Under the pieces are notes generated by a model, which was not told the DNA's origin, did no database searches, and saw nothing but the letters and a program-made list of their open reading frames with translations. The translations under genes were made by a program, and so were the position numbers. From the NCBI RefSeq assembly GCF_023534745.1, contig NZ_JAMHJQ010000013.1:1-64000 (forward strand): a DNA stretch of 64,000 bases, given 5' to 3'. The DNA comes from Streptomyces sp. 35G-GA-8. Lineage in GTDB: Bacteria; Actinomycetota; Actinomycetes; Streptomycetales; Streptomycetaceae. The number at the start of each line of letters is the position of its first letter. The first letter of the stretch is position 1. Positions 26,061 through 34,978 of this stretch are shown piece by piece.

Positions 26061-27353
26061 TCAGCGGCGCTGGTATCCGCCCGCCGACGTGCGTACGGCG
26101 CTGAGCTTCCCGTAGAGGCGGTTTCCCGGGCAGTCCGTGGAGAATCCGTCCCGGTGCCCGGAGATGGCGTTGAGCCTGACCTTTCTGCCCTTGCCGTACT
26201 TTCCGCTGCCCCCGGATGTCAGCGTGACCTTCCCGCGTGCGTTGATGCCGTGCAGCCCGAGCTTCCACGCGGAGAGTTTGGCGACGGCGGTCGTCGCCGC
26301 GGCACGCGGGTTCGTGCCGCCGTACGTTCCGAGGACGGCGATGCCCACGCTGTTGGCGTTGAAACCGAGTGTGTGGGCGCCCCGCACGGGCCTCGCCACT
26401 CCCCCGGCGCGGCCTTCGTAGATGTTTCCGCACTTGTCGATGGCGAAGTTGTAGCCGATGTCGCGCCAGCCACTGCTCTTGACGTGGTAGCGGTAGATAC
26501 CGCGCAGGACGGAGGGGGCCTGCTTGCAGCTGTAGTTGTTGCCCGTGGCGCTGTGGTGGACGAAGGCGACCTTGACGGTCCTTGAGTAGCCGAGCTGTTT
26601 CTCGCGGAGCCTCTCGTCCGCGCCCCAGCCCTTGCGCGAGACGATGCGCGGGCGCGGTGCGGCGTTCGACCTCGCGGAGTCGGGGAGAACGGGCGGTGTC
26701 CCGGCCCTGGGCAGGGTCGGGGGCGCATCCTCGGGCGCGGGCCAATCGCCGCCGCCCTCGGGGGAGATGGCGGTGCCGGGCACGGGCTCGCCGTCGTCCT
26801 GGGGATCCTCTCCCGGGTCGATGAGTTCGAGCCGTAGCCCGTGCGGCAGCGGCGTGTGTGCCAGTCCGCTCCCGTCCTCCTCGGCGGCCCGTACGCGCAG
26901 TTCCACGCCGTCCGAGCCACCGACCCAGAGCGGGGCGGTGGAGCCGCGCGTGTGTCCCGAGTCCCGTTCCCTCGTGCCGAGGTCCGCGCCGTGTTCCTGG
27001 TTGTGCGTCTCCAGGTCCTGCCAGTCGGACCAGAGGTGCGAACCGGTCGCGCGGGTACGGACCTGGACCGTGCCGCGGAGTTCGGCGTCCGCGTCGTCCC
27101 AGACGACTCCGAGCAGCGAGAAAGGACTGACGTCGCGCCGCGTCACGCCCTGTTCCGCGGCGGTGCCCAGGGACCGGTTCGAGCCGACCGCGCTCAGGGG
27201 AAGCGAGTGGGTGGAGCCCGGTACGGCGGGCGTCCCCGTGTTCTGTGTGGCCTGTGGGACTTGTGGGGCGGCGTTCGCGCCCGACGGGGTCAGCGGGAGG
27301 ACCAGGGCGGCGGTGCACGCGACGCCGATCGAGGTTGCAAGTGAGGCACGCAT
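26061..27353 (-). CDS. Secreted peptidoglycan recognition protein / N-acetylmuramoyl-L-alanine amidase
   Basis: A 430-residue exported protein with a signal peptide cleaved after 'LTPSGANAA'. The C-terminal half is an Amidase_2/PGRP domain cutting the muramoyl-L-alanine bond of peptidoglycan: 'SRKGWGADERLREKQLGYSR', zinc His in 'VAFVHHSATGNNYSC', 'WRDIGYNFAIDKCGNIYEGR' and the last zinc site in 'ISGHRDGFSTDCPGNRLYG'. The N-terminal half (about 60-220) is a beta-rich actinobacterial module with a Pro/Asp linker. AGGA lies seven bases before the ATG. Confidence 0.92.
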   Translation of the reverse strand: MRASLATSIGVACTAALVLPLTPSGANAAPQVPQATQNTGTPAVPGSTHSLPLSAVGSNRSLGTAAEQGVTRRDVSPFSLLGVVWDDADAELRGTVQVRTRATGSHLWSDWQDLETHNQEHGADLGTRERDSGHTRGSTAPLWVGGSDGVELRVRAAEEDGSGLAHTPLPHGLRLELIDPGEDPQDDGEPVPGTAISPEGGGDWPAPEDAPPTLPRAGTPPVLPDSARSNAAPRPRIVSRKGWGADERLREKQLGYSRTVKVAFVHHSATGNNYSCKQAPSVLRGIYRYHVKSSGWRDIGYNFAIDKCGNIYEGRAGGVARPVRGAHTLGFNANSVGIAVLGTYGGTNPRAAATTAVAKLSAWKLGLHGINARGKVTLTSGGSGKYGKGRKVRLNAISGHRDGFSTDCPGNRLYGKLSAVRTSAGGYQRR

Positions 27354-27480
27354 GTGCCGATCCTGGGCGCGCCCCGACCACCACGCCCGTCGGGAAAACT
27401 GACGGCCCGTCGGTCCAACCGGTGTACCCCGTCACCGGTACGGCGGTGGCGCTCCGGCGCTCCGGCGTACCCTTTCCCGG

Positions 27481-28233
27481 GTGAACTCCAGCGACCGTAC
27501 CCCTGCCGACCTGCTGCGATCCGCTCTCGCCACAGACCCGGCCCGCCCCTTGGTCACGTTCTACGACGATGCCACCGGTGAGCGCGTCGAATTGTCCGTG
27601 GCCACCTTCGCCAATTGGGTGTCCAAGACCGCGAATCTGCTTCAGGGTGATCTCGCCGCCGCGCCCGGCGACCGGCTCGCGCTGCTGCTTCCGGCGCACT
27701 GGCAGAGCGCGGTGTGGCTGCTCGCCTGTTCCTCGGTCGGTGTGACGGTCGAGATCGGCGGTGATCCGGCCGGCGCGGATCTGGTGGTCAGCGGCCCCGA
27801 CACGCTGGACGCGGCGCGCGCGTGCCACGGCGAGCGGGTGGCGCTCGCGCTGCGTCCGCTGGGCGGCCGTTTCCCCCAGCCGCCCGAGGGCTTCGTGGAT
27901 TACGCGGTCGAGGTGCCGGGCCAGGGCGACCGGTTCGCGCCGTTCGCGCCGGTGGATCCGGACGAATCCGCGCTGATCGTCGGTGGTACGGAGCTGTCCG
28001 CGGCCCAACTCGTGGCGCGCGCGGGCGCGGACGCCGTGGAGCGCGGTCTCACGCCCGGCTCACGGCTGCTGTCGGGGCTGGCGTACGACAGTTGGGACGG
28101 GCTTTCGGCCGGGCTGTACGCCCCGCTGGCGGCGGGCGGATCCGTCGTGCTCTGCCGCAATCCCGGGAAACTGTCGGCACAGGAGCTCGAACAGCGCGTC
28201 ACGAGCGAACGCGTGACCGACAGGGCGATGTGA
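27481..28233 (+). CDS. TIGR03089 family protein (truncated adenylate-forming fold)
   Basis: A 250-residue actinobacterial protein resembling the N-terminal part of AMP-binding acyl-CoA synthetases ('LLRSALATDPARPLVTFYDD', 'LALLLPAHWQSAVWLLAC', 'LYAPLAAGGSVVLCRNP') but lacking the nucleotide-binding core and the C-terminal lid. It is therefore probably not a full ligase; the family has no established role. The GTG at 27481 follows TACCCT (27468-27473) by seven bases and there is no Shine-Dalgarno, suggesting a leaderless transcript. It often sits beside LCP genes in Streptomyces, as here. Confidence 0.85.
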   Translation: MNSSDRTPADLLRSALATDPARPLVTFYDDATGERVELSVATFANWVSKTANLLQGDLAAAPGDRLALLLPAHWQSAVWLLACSSVGVTVEIGGDPAGADLVVSGPDTLDAARACHGERVALALRPLGGRFPQPPEGFVDYAVEVPGQGDRFAPFAPVDPDESALIVGGTELSAAQLVARAGADAVERGLTPGSRLLSGLAYDSWDGLSAGLYAPLAAGGSVVLCRNPGKLSAQELEQRVTSERVTDRAM

Positions 28234-28238
28234 CGCGC

Positions 28239-28278
28239 GGCGGGCGGGCAAGACCGCTACCGGCCAAACCCGCCCGCC
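28239..28278 (+). terminator. Hairpin terminator after the TIGR03089 gene
   Basis: GGCGGGCGGG (28239-28248) pairs with CCCGCCCGCC (28269-28278) across a 20-base loop, six bases after the stop. Beyond it is a comparatively AT-rich stretch (28321-28370) that probably holds the promoter of the LCP cluster. Confidence 0.65.
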
Positions 28279-28320
28279 CCGAAGGACGTACGGAAGCGGG
28301 GAGCCTGCATCTGAGAATCC

Positions 28321-28500
28321 ACTGAGAAAACACCTACGTAAAACGTATTATCTGTTACATAACGGACCCTGCTATCAGGGTCGTCGCCCAACCTCGGTTA
28401 CGTGATCGGCGATACCTGCGACCCGTGGCACAACCAAGCGCGGCGCTCGCCCGTCTACCCCTGCAACCGGCGGCCCAGTGCGCCGCCGACGCCCTGAAGG
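28321..28500 (+). promoter_or_regulatory. AT-rich upstream region of the LCP cluster
   Basis: The most AT-rich stretch of the neighbourhood (28323-28363, with TATTATCTGTTACATAAC) lies before the first LCP gene. GTTACATAAC is a near palindrome and CCTGCTATCAGGG follows. I cannot assign a sigma factor or regulator. No coding sequence is evident between 28234 and 28500. Confidence 0.35.
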
Positions 28501-28512
28501 ATGGACGCAGAC

Positions 28513-29799
28513 GTGACCGACAGTGCTGGCACGGCGACCGAACCGGACACCGAGTCCGGCAGACAGCCGTCGACCGGAGCGCCCGGGCTCGCGGGTGAGG
28601 ACACCGAAGCCGCCGCCCCGCCCGCCGGCCCCAACCCCAAGCGCCACTGGCTGCGTTGGGTCGCGCTGGGCACCTCCGTCGCCATCCTGGCCACCGCCGG
28701 GGCCGGCTGGTGGTTCTACCGGAAGCTCGACGGGAACATCACCACCGACACCTCCGCCGCCGCCGAGTTGCACACGTACGAGAAGGAACGCCCCACCCCG
28801 GTCGCCCTCGACGCGCAGAACATCCTGCTCATCGGCTCCGACAGCCGCTCCGGCGACGGAAACGGCAAGTACGGGCGGGACGACGGCGGTTCACAACGCT
28901 CCGACACCACGATCCTGCTGCATCTCGCGGCGGACCGGAAGAGCGCGACGGCCATGTCCCTGCCCCGCGACCTGATGGTGGAGATACCCAGCTGCGCCAG
29001 GCCCGACGGCACCCGGAGCCGGGCCCAGTTCGCGCAGTTCAACTGGGCGTTCGAGGCAGGCGGCGCCGCCTGCACGATCCGTACGGTCGAGAAGCTCACC
29101 GACATCCGCGTCGATCACCACATGGTGGTCGACTTCAGCGGCTTCACGGACATGGTGAACGCGGTGGACGGAGTCGAGGTCTGCCTCGACGAGCCCGTCA
29201 AGGACGTCCAGGCGCTGCTCGAACTGCCCGCGGGCCGGCAGACCCTCGACGGCGAGCAGGCCCTCGGCTTCGTACGCGCCCGCCATGGCATCGGCGACGG
29301 CAGCGACACCCAGCGCATGGACCGCCAGCAGCGATTCCTGGGGGCGCTCTTCAAGAAGGTGCAGAGCAATGGGGTGCTGCTCAATCCGGCCCGGCTCTAT
29401 CCGGTGCTGGACGCCGCGACCAAGTCCCTCACCACCGACCCGGGGCTGAACTCTCTCAGCGACCTTTACGAACTGGCACGCTCCATGCAGAGCGTACCGA
29501 TGGAAAAGGTGCAATTCCTGACCGTGCCGCGACAGCCGTATGCCCAGGACCCGAATCGCGACGAACTCGTTCAGCCCGCCGCGAAGAGCCTCTTCGAGCA
29601 GCTGCGCGAGGACAACCCCGTTTCGGTCTCTCCGGACGAGACGGACACACAGAGCCAGAGGAACGAGGAGAAGAGTGACGACTCCGTGAAGAATTCGGGG
29701 AACGGCAGCGACGGCGGCAGCGGCACCCCGGCACCGGAGAGCCCTTCTCCGGCCCCCACTTTCCAGGGGACAAACGCCGCGGTGGGCATGTGCGGGTAA
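28513..29799 (+). CDS. LCP family protein 1 (LytR-CpsA-Psr)
   Basis: A 428-residue membrane-anchored LCP protein, which transfers lipid-linked glycopolymers onto peptidoglycan. A cytoplasmic Pro/Ala-rich N-terminus precedes one membrane helix (about 50-70). The LCP domain shows 'ILLIGSDSRSGDGNGKYG', 'LLHLAADRKSATAMSLPRD' and 'LDGEQALGFVRARHG' with the conserved Asp and Arg residues for polyprenyl-phosphate binding. It lacks the LytR_C domain and ends in a Ser/Gly/Pro tail. GAAGGA lies eleven bases before this GTG; an ATG at 28501 would add four residues. First of five LCP genes in 10 kb. Confidence 0.9.
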   Translation: MTDSAGTATEPDTESGRQPSTGAPGLAGEDTEAAAPPAGPNPKRHWLRWVALGTSVAILATAGAGWWFYRKLDGNITTDTSAAAELHTYEKERPTPVALDAQNILLIGSDSRSGDGNGKYGRDDGGSQRSDTTILLHLAADRKSATAMSLPRDLMVEIPSCARPDGTRSRAQFAQFNWAFEAGGAACTIRTVEKLTDIRVDHHMVVDFSGFTDMVNAVDGVEVCLDEPVKDVQALLELPAGRQTLDGEQALGFVRARHGIGDGSDTQRMDRQQRFLGALFKKVQSNGVLLNPARLYPVLDAATKSLTTDPGLNSLSDLYELARSMQSVPMEKVQFLTVPRQPYAQDPNRDELVQPAAKSLFEQLREDNPVSVSPDETDTQSQRNEEKSDDSVKNSGNGSDGGSGTPAPESPSPAPTFQGTNAAVGMCG

Positions 29800-30021
29800 A
29801 GCCGGACCCAAGGGCAGCTCTTCAGTCCATGAAGATTGGGCAGATTGCCCGCTTGTAAGGGATGAGGAATTTGTCACTGGCGTCGCTCGACGTCGAACGG
29901 GACGGATAGTGTGACGCGATCCGGTGCATCCGGCCGCCAGGTCGCGCACTACAGGATCGAAAGACCGAGCGTCTTCGGGGGAAGACGCCTCGCGTGGCAC
30001 CGACGGAGGATTCAAGCAACC

Positions 30022-31866
30022 GTGGATGCGCATAGCCGTGGGCAGGCGGACGAATTCGACCCCGCCGACCAGTGGGTCCTCAACCCGCAGACCGGTAACT
30101 ACGAACTGCGACTGGACCACTCCACAGGGCAGCCGCCCGCCGCCCCCCAGCCTCGTGGCTCCAGAAGAGCGGGCGCCCCGCGAAAGGAGCCCGGGCCCGC
30201 GCGTCCCGCCACCGACGAGGGACCGCGGACGCGAGAAGAACCGCGCGTGGAATCCCGCGCGGATTCGCGTACGGAGTCACGTACGGAATCCCGCTCCGGG
30301 GCGCGCGGTCGCGGTGGGACGCGCGCCAACGTTCCGGGCCAGCGCAGCCGTCGCGCGGGAAAGGGCCAGGCCGAAGCGGCGAACGCCGCCGTCGGCCGCC
30401 GCAAGCGCAAGCCCCAGAAGTCGCGCAAGAAGAAGGCGCTGGTGTGGACCGGCGGTGTGATGGCGTTCCTCCTCGTGGGCCTCACCGTCGGCGGATACTT
30501 CGTCTACCAGCACTTCAACGGCAACATCGACACGATCGACGTGCAGGGCGCGGGCAGTGGCGGCTTCAAGAAGGACCAGCCCGTCAACATCCTGCTGATC
30601 GGCACGGACAAGCGGACCGGCGCGGGCAACGAGGGGTACGGCGACGTGGGGAGCGTCGGCCACGCGGAGACGACCCTGCTGTTCCATGTCTCCAAGGACC
30701 GTACGAACGCGACGGTGCTCTCCATCCCGCGTGACCTGATCACCGACATCCCCGACTGCGAGACCAAGACCGCCGACGGCACCGAGGTCATCCCGGGCGC
30801 CCAGCAGGCTCGCTTCAACATCAGCCTCGGCCAGAACGGCCGGGACCCCGGCTGCACGATGCGCACCGTCAAGGAACTCACCGGGCTCACGATCGACCAC
30901 TTCATGATGGCCGACTTCGACGCGGTCAAGACCATGTCGACCGCGGTGGGCGGTGTGGAGGTGTGTGTGGGCAAGGACGTCGACGACCCGAAGTCCAAGC
31001 TCAAGCTGAGCAAGGGCACGCACAATCTCCAGGGCGAGCAGGCACTCGCCTTCGTCCGTACCCGGCACGCCTTCGGCAACGAGAGCGATCTGAGCCGGAT
31101 CGAGACCCAGCAGCAGTTCCTCAGCTCGATGATCCGGAAGATGAAGTCGGGCGACACGCTCACCAGCCCCAGCAAGCTGTTCAAGCTGGCGGAGGCCGCG
31201 ACCGACGCGCTCACGGTCGACAGCGGCATCGGCAGCATCCAGAAGCTGAGCGATCTGGCCATGGAGCTGGCGAAGGTCGACCCGAAGAACATCACCTTCA
31301 CGACGCTGCCGGTGCTCGACAACCCGGCGGAGGTCGTCAAGGCGACGGTGGTGGTCAATGAGGCCAAGGCCGACCCGCTGTTCTCGATGATGCAGAACGA
31401 TGTCTCCCTCACCGAGGTGCAGCAGAAGGAGGAGGAGGCCGAGAAGGCCGCCAAGAGCAAGCAGGAAGCGCTCCTCAAGGGGACCAAGGCCGACGCGTCC
31501 GACGTGCGGGTCGATGTGTTCAACGGTGGTGGTCCGCAGGGCTCCGCGCAGGAGACCCTGAACTGGCTGCAGAACACCGAGGGCGTACTGAAGTCCACCA
31601 ACAAGGGCAACGCCCCCGCGGATGTGGCCAAGACGACCCTGGAGTACGCGCCCAACCAGGCCGACCAGGCACGGGCGCTCGCGGAGATGATGGGGCTGCC
31701 CGCCGCGGGGATGAAGCCGGGCACCGAGGACGCCGTGGGGCTTGAGGCGATGACGCTGACCCTCGGAAAGGACTTCAAGGGCGCGGGAGTGCCCATCACC
31801 GGAGCGGCGAAGGCGCCGGAAGGTGTGCAGAAAGTAGAAGCGGACAAGCAGGTCTGCGCCAAGTGA
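30022..31866 (+). CDS. LCP family protein 2 with LytR_C domain
   Basis: A 614-residue LCP protein. A long basic, Arg-rich cytoplasmic region (about 45-135, with repeated 'ESR' units) precedes one helix (about 139-160). The LCP domain has 'VNILLIGTDKRTGAGNEGYG', 'ATVLSIPRDLITDIPDCETK' and 'LQGEQALAFVRTRHAFGNES'. A LytR_C domain is present near residues 494-585 ('DVRVDVFNGGGPQGSAQETL'). The GTG at 30022 has GGAGGA eleven bases upstream; the frame extends upstream without conserved features. It is 45 bases ahead of LCP 3 and probably co-transcribed with it. Confidence 0.92.
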   Translation: MDAHSRGQADEFDPADQWVLNPQTGNYELRLDHSTGQPPAAPQPRGSRRAGAPRKEPGPARPATDEGPRTREEPRVESRADSRTESRTESRSGARGRGGTRANVPGQRSRRAGKGQAEAANAAVGRRKRKPQKSRKKKALVWTGGVMAFLLVGLTVGGYFVYQHFNGNIDTIDVQGAGSGGFKKDQPVNILLIGTDKRTGAGNEGYGDVGSVGHAETTLLFHVSKDRTNATVLSIPRDLITDIPDCETKTADGTEVIPGAQQARFNISLGQNGRDPGCTMRTVKELTGLTIDHFMMADFDAVKTMSTAVGGVEVCVGKDVDDPKSKLKLSKGTHNLQGEQALAFVRTRHAFGNESDLSRIETQQQFLSSMIRKMKSGDTLTSPSKLFKLAEAATDALTVDSGIGSIQKLSDLAMELAKVDPKNITFTTLPVLDNPAEVVKATVVVNEAKADPLFSMMQNDVSLTEVQQKEEEAEKAAKSKQEALLKGTKADASDVRVDVFNGGGPQGSAQETLNWLQNTEGVLKSTNKGNAPADVAKTTLEYAPNQADQARALAEMMGLPAAGMKPGTEDAVGLEAMTLTLGKDFKGAGVPITGAAKAPEGVQKVEADKQVCAK

Positions 31867-31911
31867 CGCCGGAGCGCCGGCCCATTCGGACGGCCTGAAG
31901 AGGGAGTCTGG

Positions 31912-33684
31912 ATGGGTCAGAGCAGCGTACGACGGGAGGGGGCGCGCCAAGACGTCTCGCATGCCGGGGAGTTGGGCTGGGACGACAGCCTGTACGACGG
32001 TGAGCGAGGACGGCCGGACGGCGCGCCCGCGGAGGGCGGACCCCGCGACGGCGGACACGCCGACGGCAGCAGCGCCGACGGCAGCAGCGGCGACAGCGGC
32101 GGCGGCGACAGCACCGGCACGGGCCGGCGCGGCGAGAACGGACGCGGCAAGGGCGGGCGCGGTGGCAGGGCGCGCGGACGCGCCAAACGCGGCCCCTGGC
32201 GAATACTTCGCTGGGTCGCCGCCGGGCTGGCACTGCTGCTGCTCGGGACGGCCGGCGCCGGCTATCTCTACTACCGCCATCTCAACAGCAATATCCGCAG
32301 CGGCGAGCGCAGCAACGGCAACAGCGGGCTGGACAAGCCCGCGGCCAACTCGGCGGGCCAGACCCCGCTGAACATCCTGCTGATCGGCTCCGACAGCCGG
32401 GCCGACCCCGAGAACGTCAAACTGGGCGGCAGCAAGGACACGGCGGGCAACCCGCCGCTCGGCGACGTACAGATGCTCGTCCATGTCTCCGCCGACCGGA
32501 AGAACGCCTCGGTCGTGAGCATCCCGCGCGACACCCGGGTCGACATCCCGGAGTGCAAGGACGCCGACACCGGCAAGGTCTATCCGCAGACCAACGCCAT
32601 CATCAACGAGACGCTGGCCCGCGGCGGCCCCGGCTGCACCCTGTCCACCTGGGAGAAGCTGACCGGCGTCTATATCGACCACTGGATGACGATCGACTTC
32701 GCGGGCGTCGTGAAGATGGCCGACGCGATAGGCGGTGTCGATGTCTGTGTCAAGAACAACGTCTGGGACCGGCCGCTGCCCGGGGTACCGGGAGGCTCGG
32801 GGCTGAAGCTCACGGCGGGTACGCATCAGATCCAGGGCGAGCAGGCGCTCCAGTGGCTGCGTACGCGGCACGCCTTCGCGAGCGACCTCGGCCGCGCCAA
32901 GGCCCAGCACATGTACATGAACTCGATGATCCGCGAGCTCAAGTCGCAGAGTGTCTTCACCGACACCGCCCGGCTGACCGGTCTCGCGGAGGCGGCCACG
33001 AAGTCGCTTGAGGTCTCCGAGGAGATCGATGATGTCACGCAGCTCTTCGATCTGGCCATGCAGCTCAAGAGCGTGCCGACGAACCGCCTCACCATGACGA
33101 CGATGCCGACCGTGGAGGATCCGCAGGACAAGAACCATCTGATCGCGGCCGAGACGGACTCCCGCAAGCTGTGGGCGATGCTCCGCGACGACGTGGCCTT
33201 CGACAGCAACGGCGGCAAGGCGGAGGCCACCGAGAAGAAGCCGTCCGCGCCGGCCACGAAGGACCCGGCCTCGGCGCCCGCCGACACCGGCGTGATCGTG
33301 CGCAACGGCACCGGCGGCGCGCAGAGCGCGGTGCCGCGCCGCGCGACCGATATCGCGGGCACGCTCAACGGCAAGGGCTACACCCTGGCCAAGGCCGACT
33401 CGCTGCAGACCCCGCAGGAGACGAGCACGGTCAACTATCCGAGCGCGGACATGGAGGGCGACGCCCAGGCGGTGGCCAAGGCCCTCGGCATTCCCCTAGC
33501 GTCGGTGACGAAGTCGACGGACGTCTCGGGGGTCACGGTGGTCGTGGGCGCCGACTGGCGCAGCGGCGCGTCCTTCCCGAAGGAGGCCGAACCGGAGGCG
33601 GGCGGCGTCCCGGACACGGCGGACGCGCTCAACGGCGCGAAGGAGGACGCCTGCATGGACGTCTACGCGCCGTACCGCTTCTAG
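31912..33684 (+). CDS. LCP family protein 3 with LytR_C domain
   Basis: A 590-residue LCP protein. The N-terminal region is rich in Gly, Asp and Ser and then in Arg and Lys, followed by one helix (about 98-120). LCP domain: 'LNILLIGSDSRADPENVKLG', 'ASVVSIPRDTRVDIPECKD', 'YIDHWMTIDFAGVVKMADAI' and 'GEQALQWLRTRHAFASDLG'. LytR_C domain at about 459-550 ('TGVIVRNGTGGAQSAVPRR'). GAGGGAG precedes the ATG. It probably forms a two-gene unit with LCP 2 and ends at a strong bidirectional hairpin. Confidence 0.92.
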   Translation: MGQSSVRREGARQDVSHAGELGWDDSLYDGERGRPDGAPAEGGPRDGGHADGSSADGSSGDSGGGDSTGTGRRGENGRGKGGRGGRARGRAKRGPWRILRWVAAGLALLLLGTAGAGYLYYRHLNSNIRSGERSNGNSGLDKPAANSAGQTPLNILLIGSDSRADPENVKLGGSKDTAGNPPLGDVQMLVHVSADRKNASVVSIPRDTRVDIPECKDADTGKVYPQTNAIINETLARGGPGCTLSTWEKLTGVYIDHWMTIDFAGVVKMADAIGGVDVCVKNNVWDRPLPGVPGGSGLKLTAGTHQIQGEQALQWLRTRHAFASDLGRAKAQHMYMNSMIRELKSQSVFTDTARLTGLAEAATKSLEVSEEIDDVTQLFDLAMQLKSVPTNRLTMTTMPTVEDPQDKNHLIAAETDSRKLWAMLRDDVAFDSNGGKAEATEKKPSAPATKDPASAPADTGVIVRNGTGGAQSAVPRRATDIAGTLNGKGYTLAKADSLQTPQETSTVNYPSADMEGDAQAVAKALGIPLASVTKSTDVSGVTVVVGADWRSGASFPKEAEPEAGGVPDTADALNGAKEDACMDVYAPYRF

Positions 33685-33695
33685 AAGGTTCCGCG

Positions 33696-33745
33696 GAGAC
33701 GTGAGCGCCGTCCGGTGGTGATCCGCCGGACGGCGCTCATGTCTC
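33696..33745. terminator. Bidirectional 20-bp hairpin terminator
   Basis: GAGACGTGAGCGCCGTCCGG (33696-33715) pairs with the segment at 33726-33745 with a single G-U wobble and a 10-base loop. It lies between the convergent LCP 3 and glycosyltransferase genes and could stop transcription from both sides. Confidence 0.88.
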
Positions 33746-33764
33746 TGGCAGGGTCTCTGCGGGG

Positions 33765-34799
33765 TTATGCCTCGACCGGCTGCGCCGCCGGGCGGCGGCT
33801 CGCGATGACCTTCTTCGCCAGCGAGCGCGGGCTGGTCAGGAAGCCGTACCCCCACGACATGTGCATGGTGGCCAGCGCGACCGGGATCCGCAGCCGGGCC
33901 TTCGGCGACAGCCCCTTGCCCGCCGGGACCGAGCCCGCCACGATCGCCGCGAGATAGCCGGCCGGTACGAGCAGGCCCCAGGGCGTCACCACGGCGCCGA
34001 CCAGAATGCCCGCGGCGATGGCGCAGACGGCCGTCGGCGGGGCGAGATAGCGCAGATTGATCGAGCCGGAGTGGTAACGGGCGACGACATGGCGCCAGCG
34101 CCCGTAGTCCTTGTACTGCCTGGCGAGCGCCCGGACCGAGGGCCGCGGACGGTACTGGACGCGCAGCTCGGGCGAGAACCAGATGGCGCCGCCCGACTCA
34201 CGGATACGGAAGTTCAGTTCCCAGTCCTGGGCGCGGATGAACTCCTCGTTGTAGCCGCCCTGCCGCTCCAGCGCCTCGCGCCGGAAGACACCCAGATACA
34301 CGGTTTCGGCGGGCCCGGCCTCGCCTCCGGTGTGGAACGCCGCGTTGCCGACGCCGATCTTCGAGGTCATGGCGGCGGCGACCGCGTTCTCCCAGTCGTT
34401 CTCGCCCTCGGCGTGCATGATGCCGCCGACGTTCTGCGCGCCCGTCTCCTCCAGGAGCCGGACGGCGGTCGCGATGTAGTTCGGCGAGAGCATCCCGTGC
34501 CCATCGACCCGTACCACGATCGGGTGCTTGGACGCCTTGATCGCGGCGTTCAGCGCGGCGGGGGTGCGGCCGGTCGGGTTCGGTACCGTCTTGACGCGGG
34601 CGCGCTCATGGGACGCGGTCTCCCGTACCAGCTCCGCGGCGATCTCGTCCGTACGGTCCGTGGACGGGCCGAGCGCGATCACCACCTCCATCTCGCCGTC
34701 GTACTCCTGCTCCAGGATGTGCCGGACGGAGTTCCTCAGATGGCGTTCCTCATTGAGCACCGGCATGATCACGGAGACCGCGGGCGGCAGGGCAGGCAT
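33765..34799 (-). CDS. Glycosyltransferase family 2, ExoA-like
   Basis: A 344-residue GT2 enzyme using a nucleotide sugar. The GT-A fold starts with 'VSVIMPVLNEERHLRNSVRH', has 'RTPAALNAAIKASKHPIVVR' followed by 'VDGHGMLSPNYIATAVRLL' at the metal-binding site (Asp-Gly-His), and the acceptor motif 'YNEEFIRAQDWELNFRIRES'. Two membrane helices near 255-300 place it at the membrane, as in ExoA-type succinoglycan transferases. The ATG at 34799 has GAAGGA four bases upstream; a TTG at 34811 is unlikely. Its location between LCP genes suggests a shared envelope glycopolymer. Confidence 0.88.
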   Translation of the reverse strand: MPALPPAVSVIMPVLNEERHLRNSVRHILEQEYDGEMEVVIALGPSTDRTDEIAAELVRETASHERARVKTVPNPTGRTPAALNAAIKASKHPIVVRVDGHGMLSPNYIATAVRLLEETGAQNVGGIMHAEGENDWENAVAAAMTSKIGVGNAAFHTGGEAGPAETVYLGVFRREALERQGGYNEEFIRAQDWELNFRIRESGGAIWFSPELRVQYRPRPSVRALARQYKDYGRWRHVVARYHSGSINLRYLAPPTAVCAIAAGILVGAVVTPWGLLVPAGYLAAIVAGSVPAGKGLSPKARLRIPVALATMHMSWGYGFLTSPRSLAKKVIASRRPAAQPVEA

Positions 34800-34978
34800 G
34801 TGGTCCTTCAAGGTCCTTCGGCGGCGGTATGACCGCCCACGTTACCGCGAACGGGGGACAGCGACGCGCGCCGCCCGGTTGCGGCCCGGTGTCGCTGATC
34901 GTATGGGCCTACCGTGCACACGGTCCCCTCACCACCCCCCTTCACGCACGATCCCTGTTCACGCGGAGGTGTTTCCCC

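Noticed and set aside
30277-33138. Open frame of over 950 codons on the minus strand
   Set aside because: Antisense to LCP 2 and LCP 3, which have clear domains; no start signal or domain in the antisense frame.
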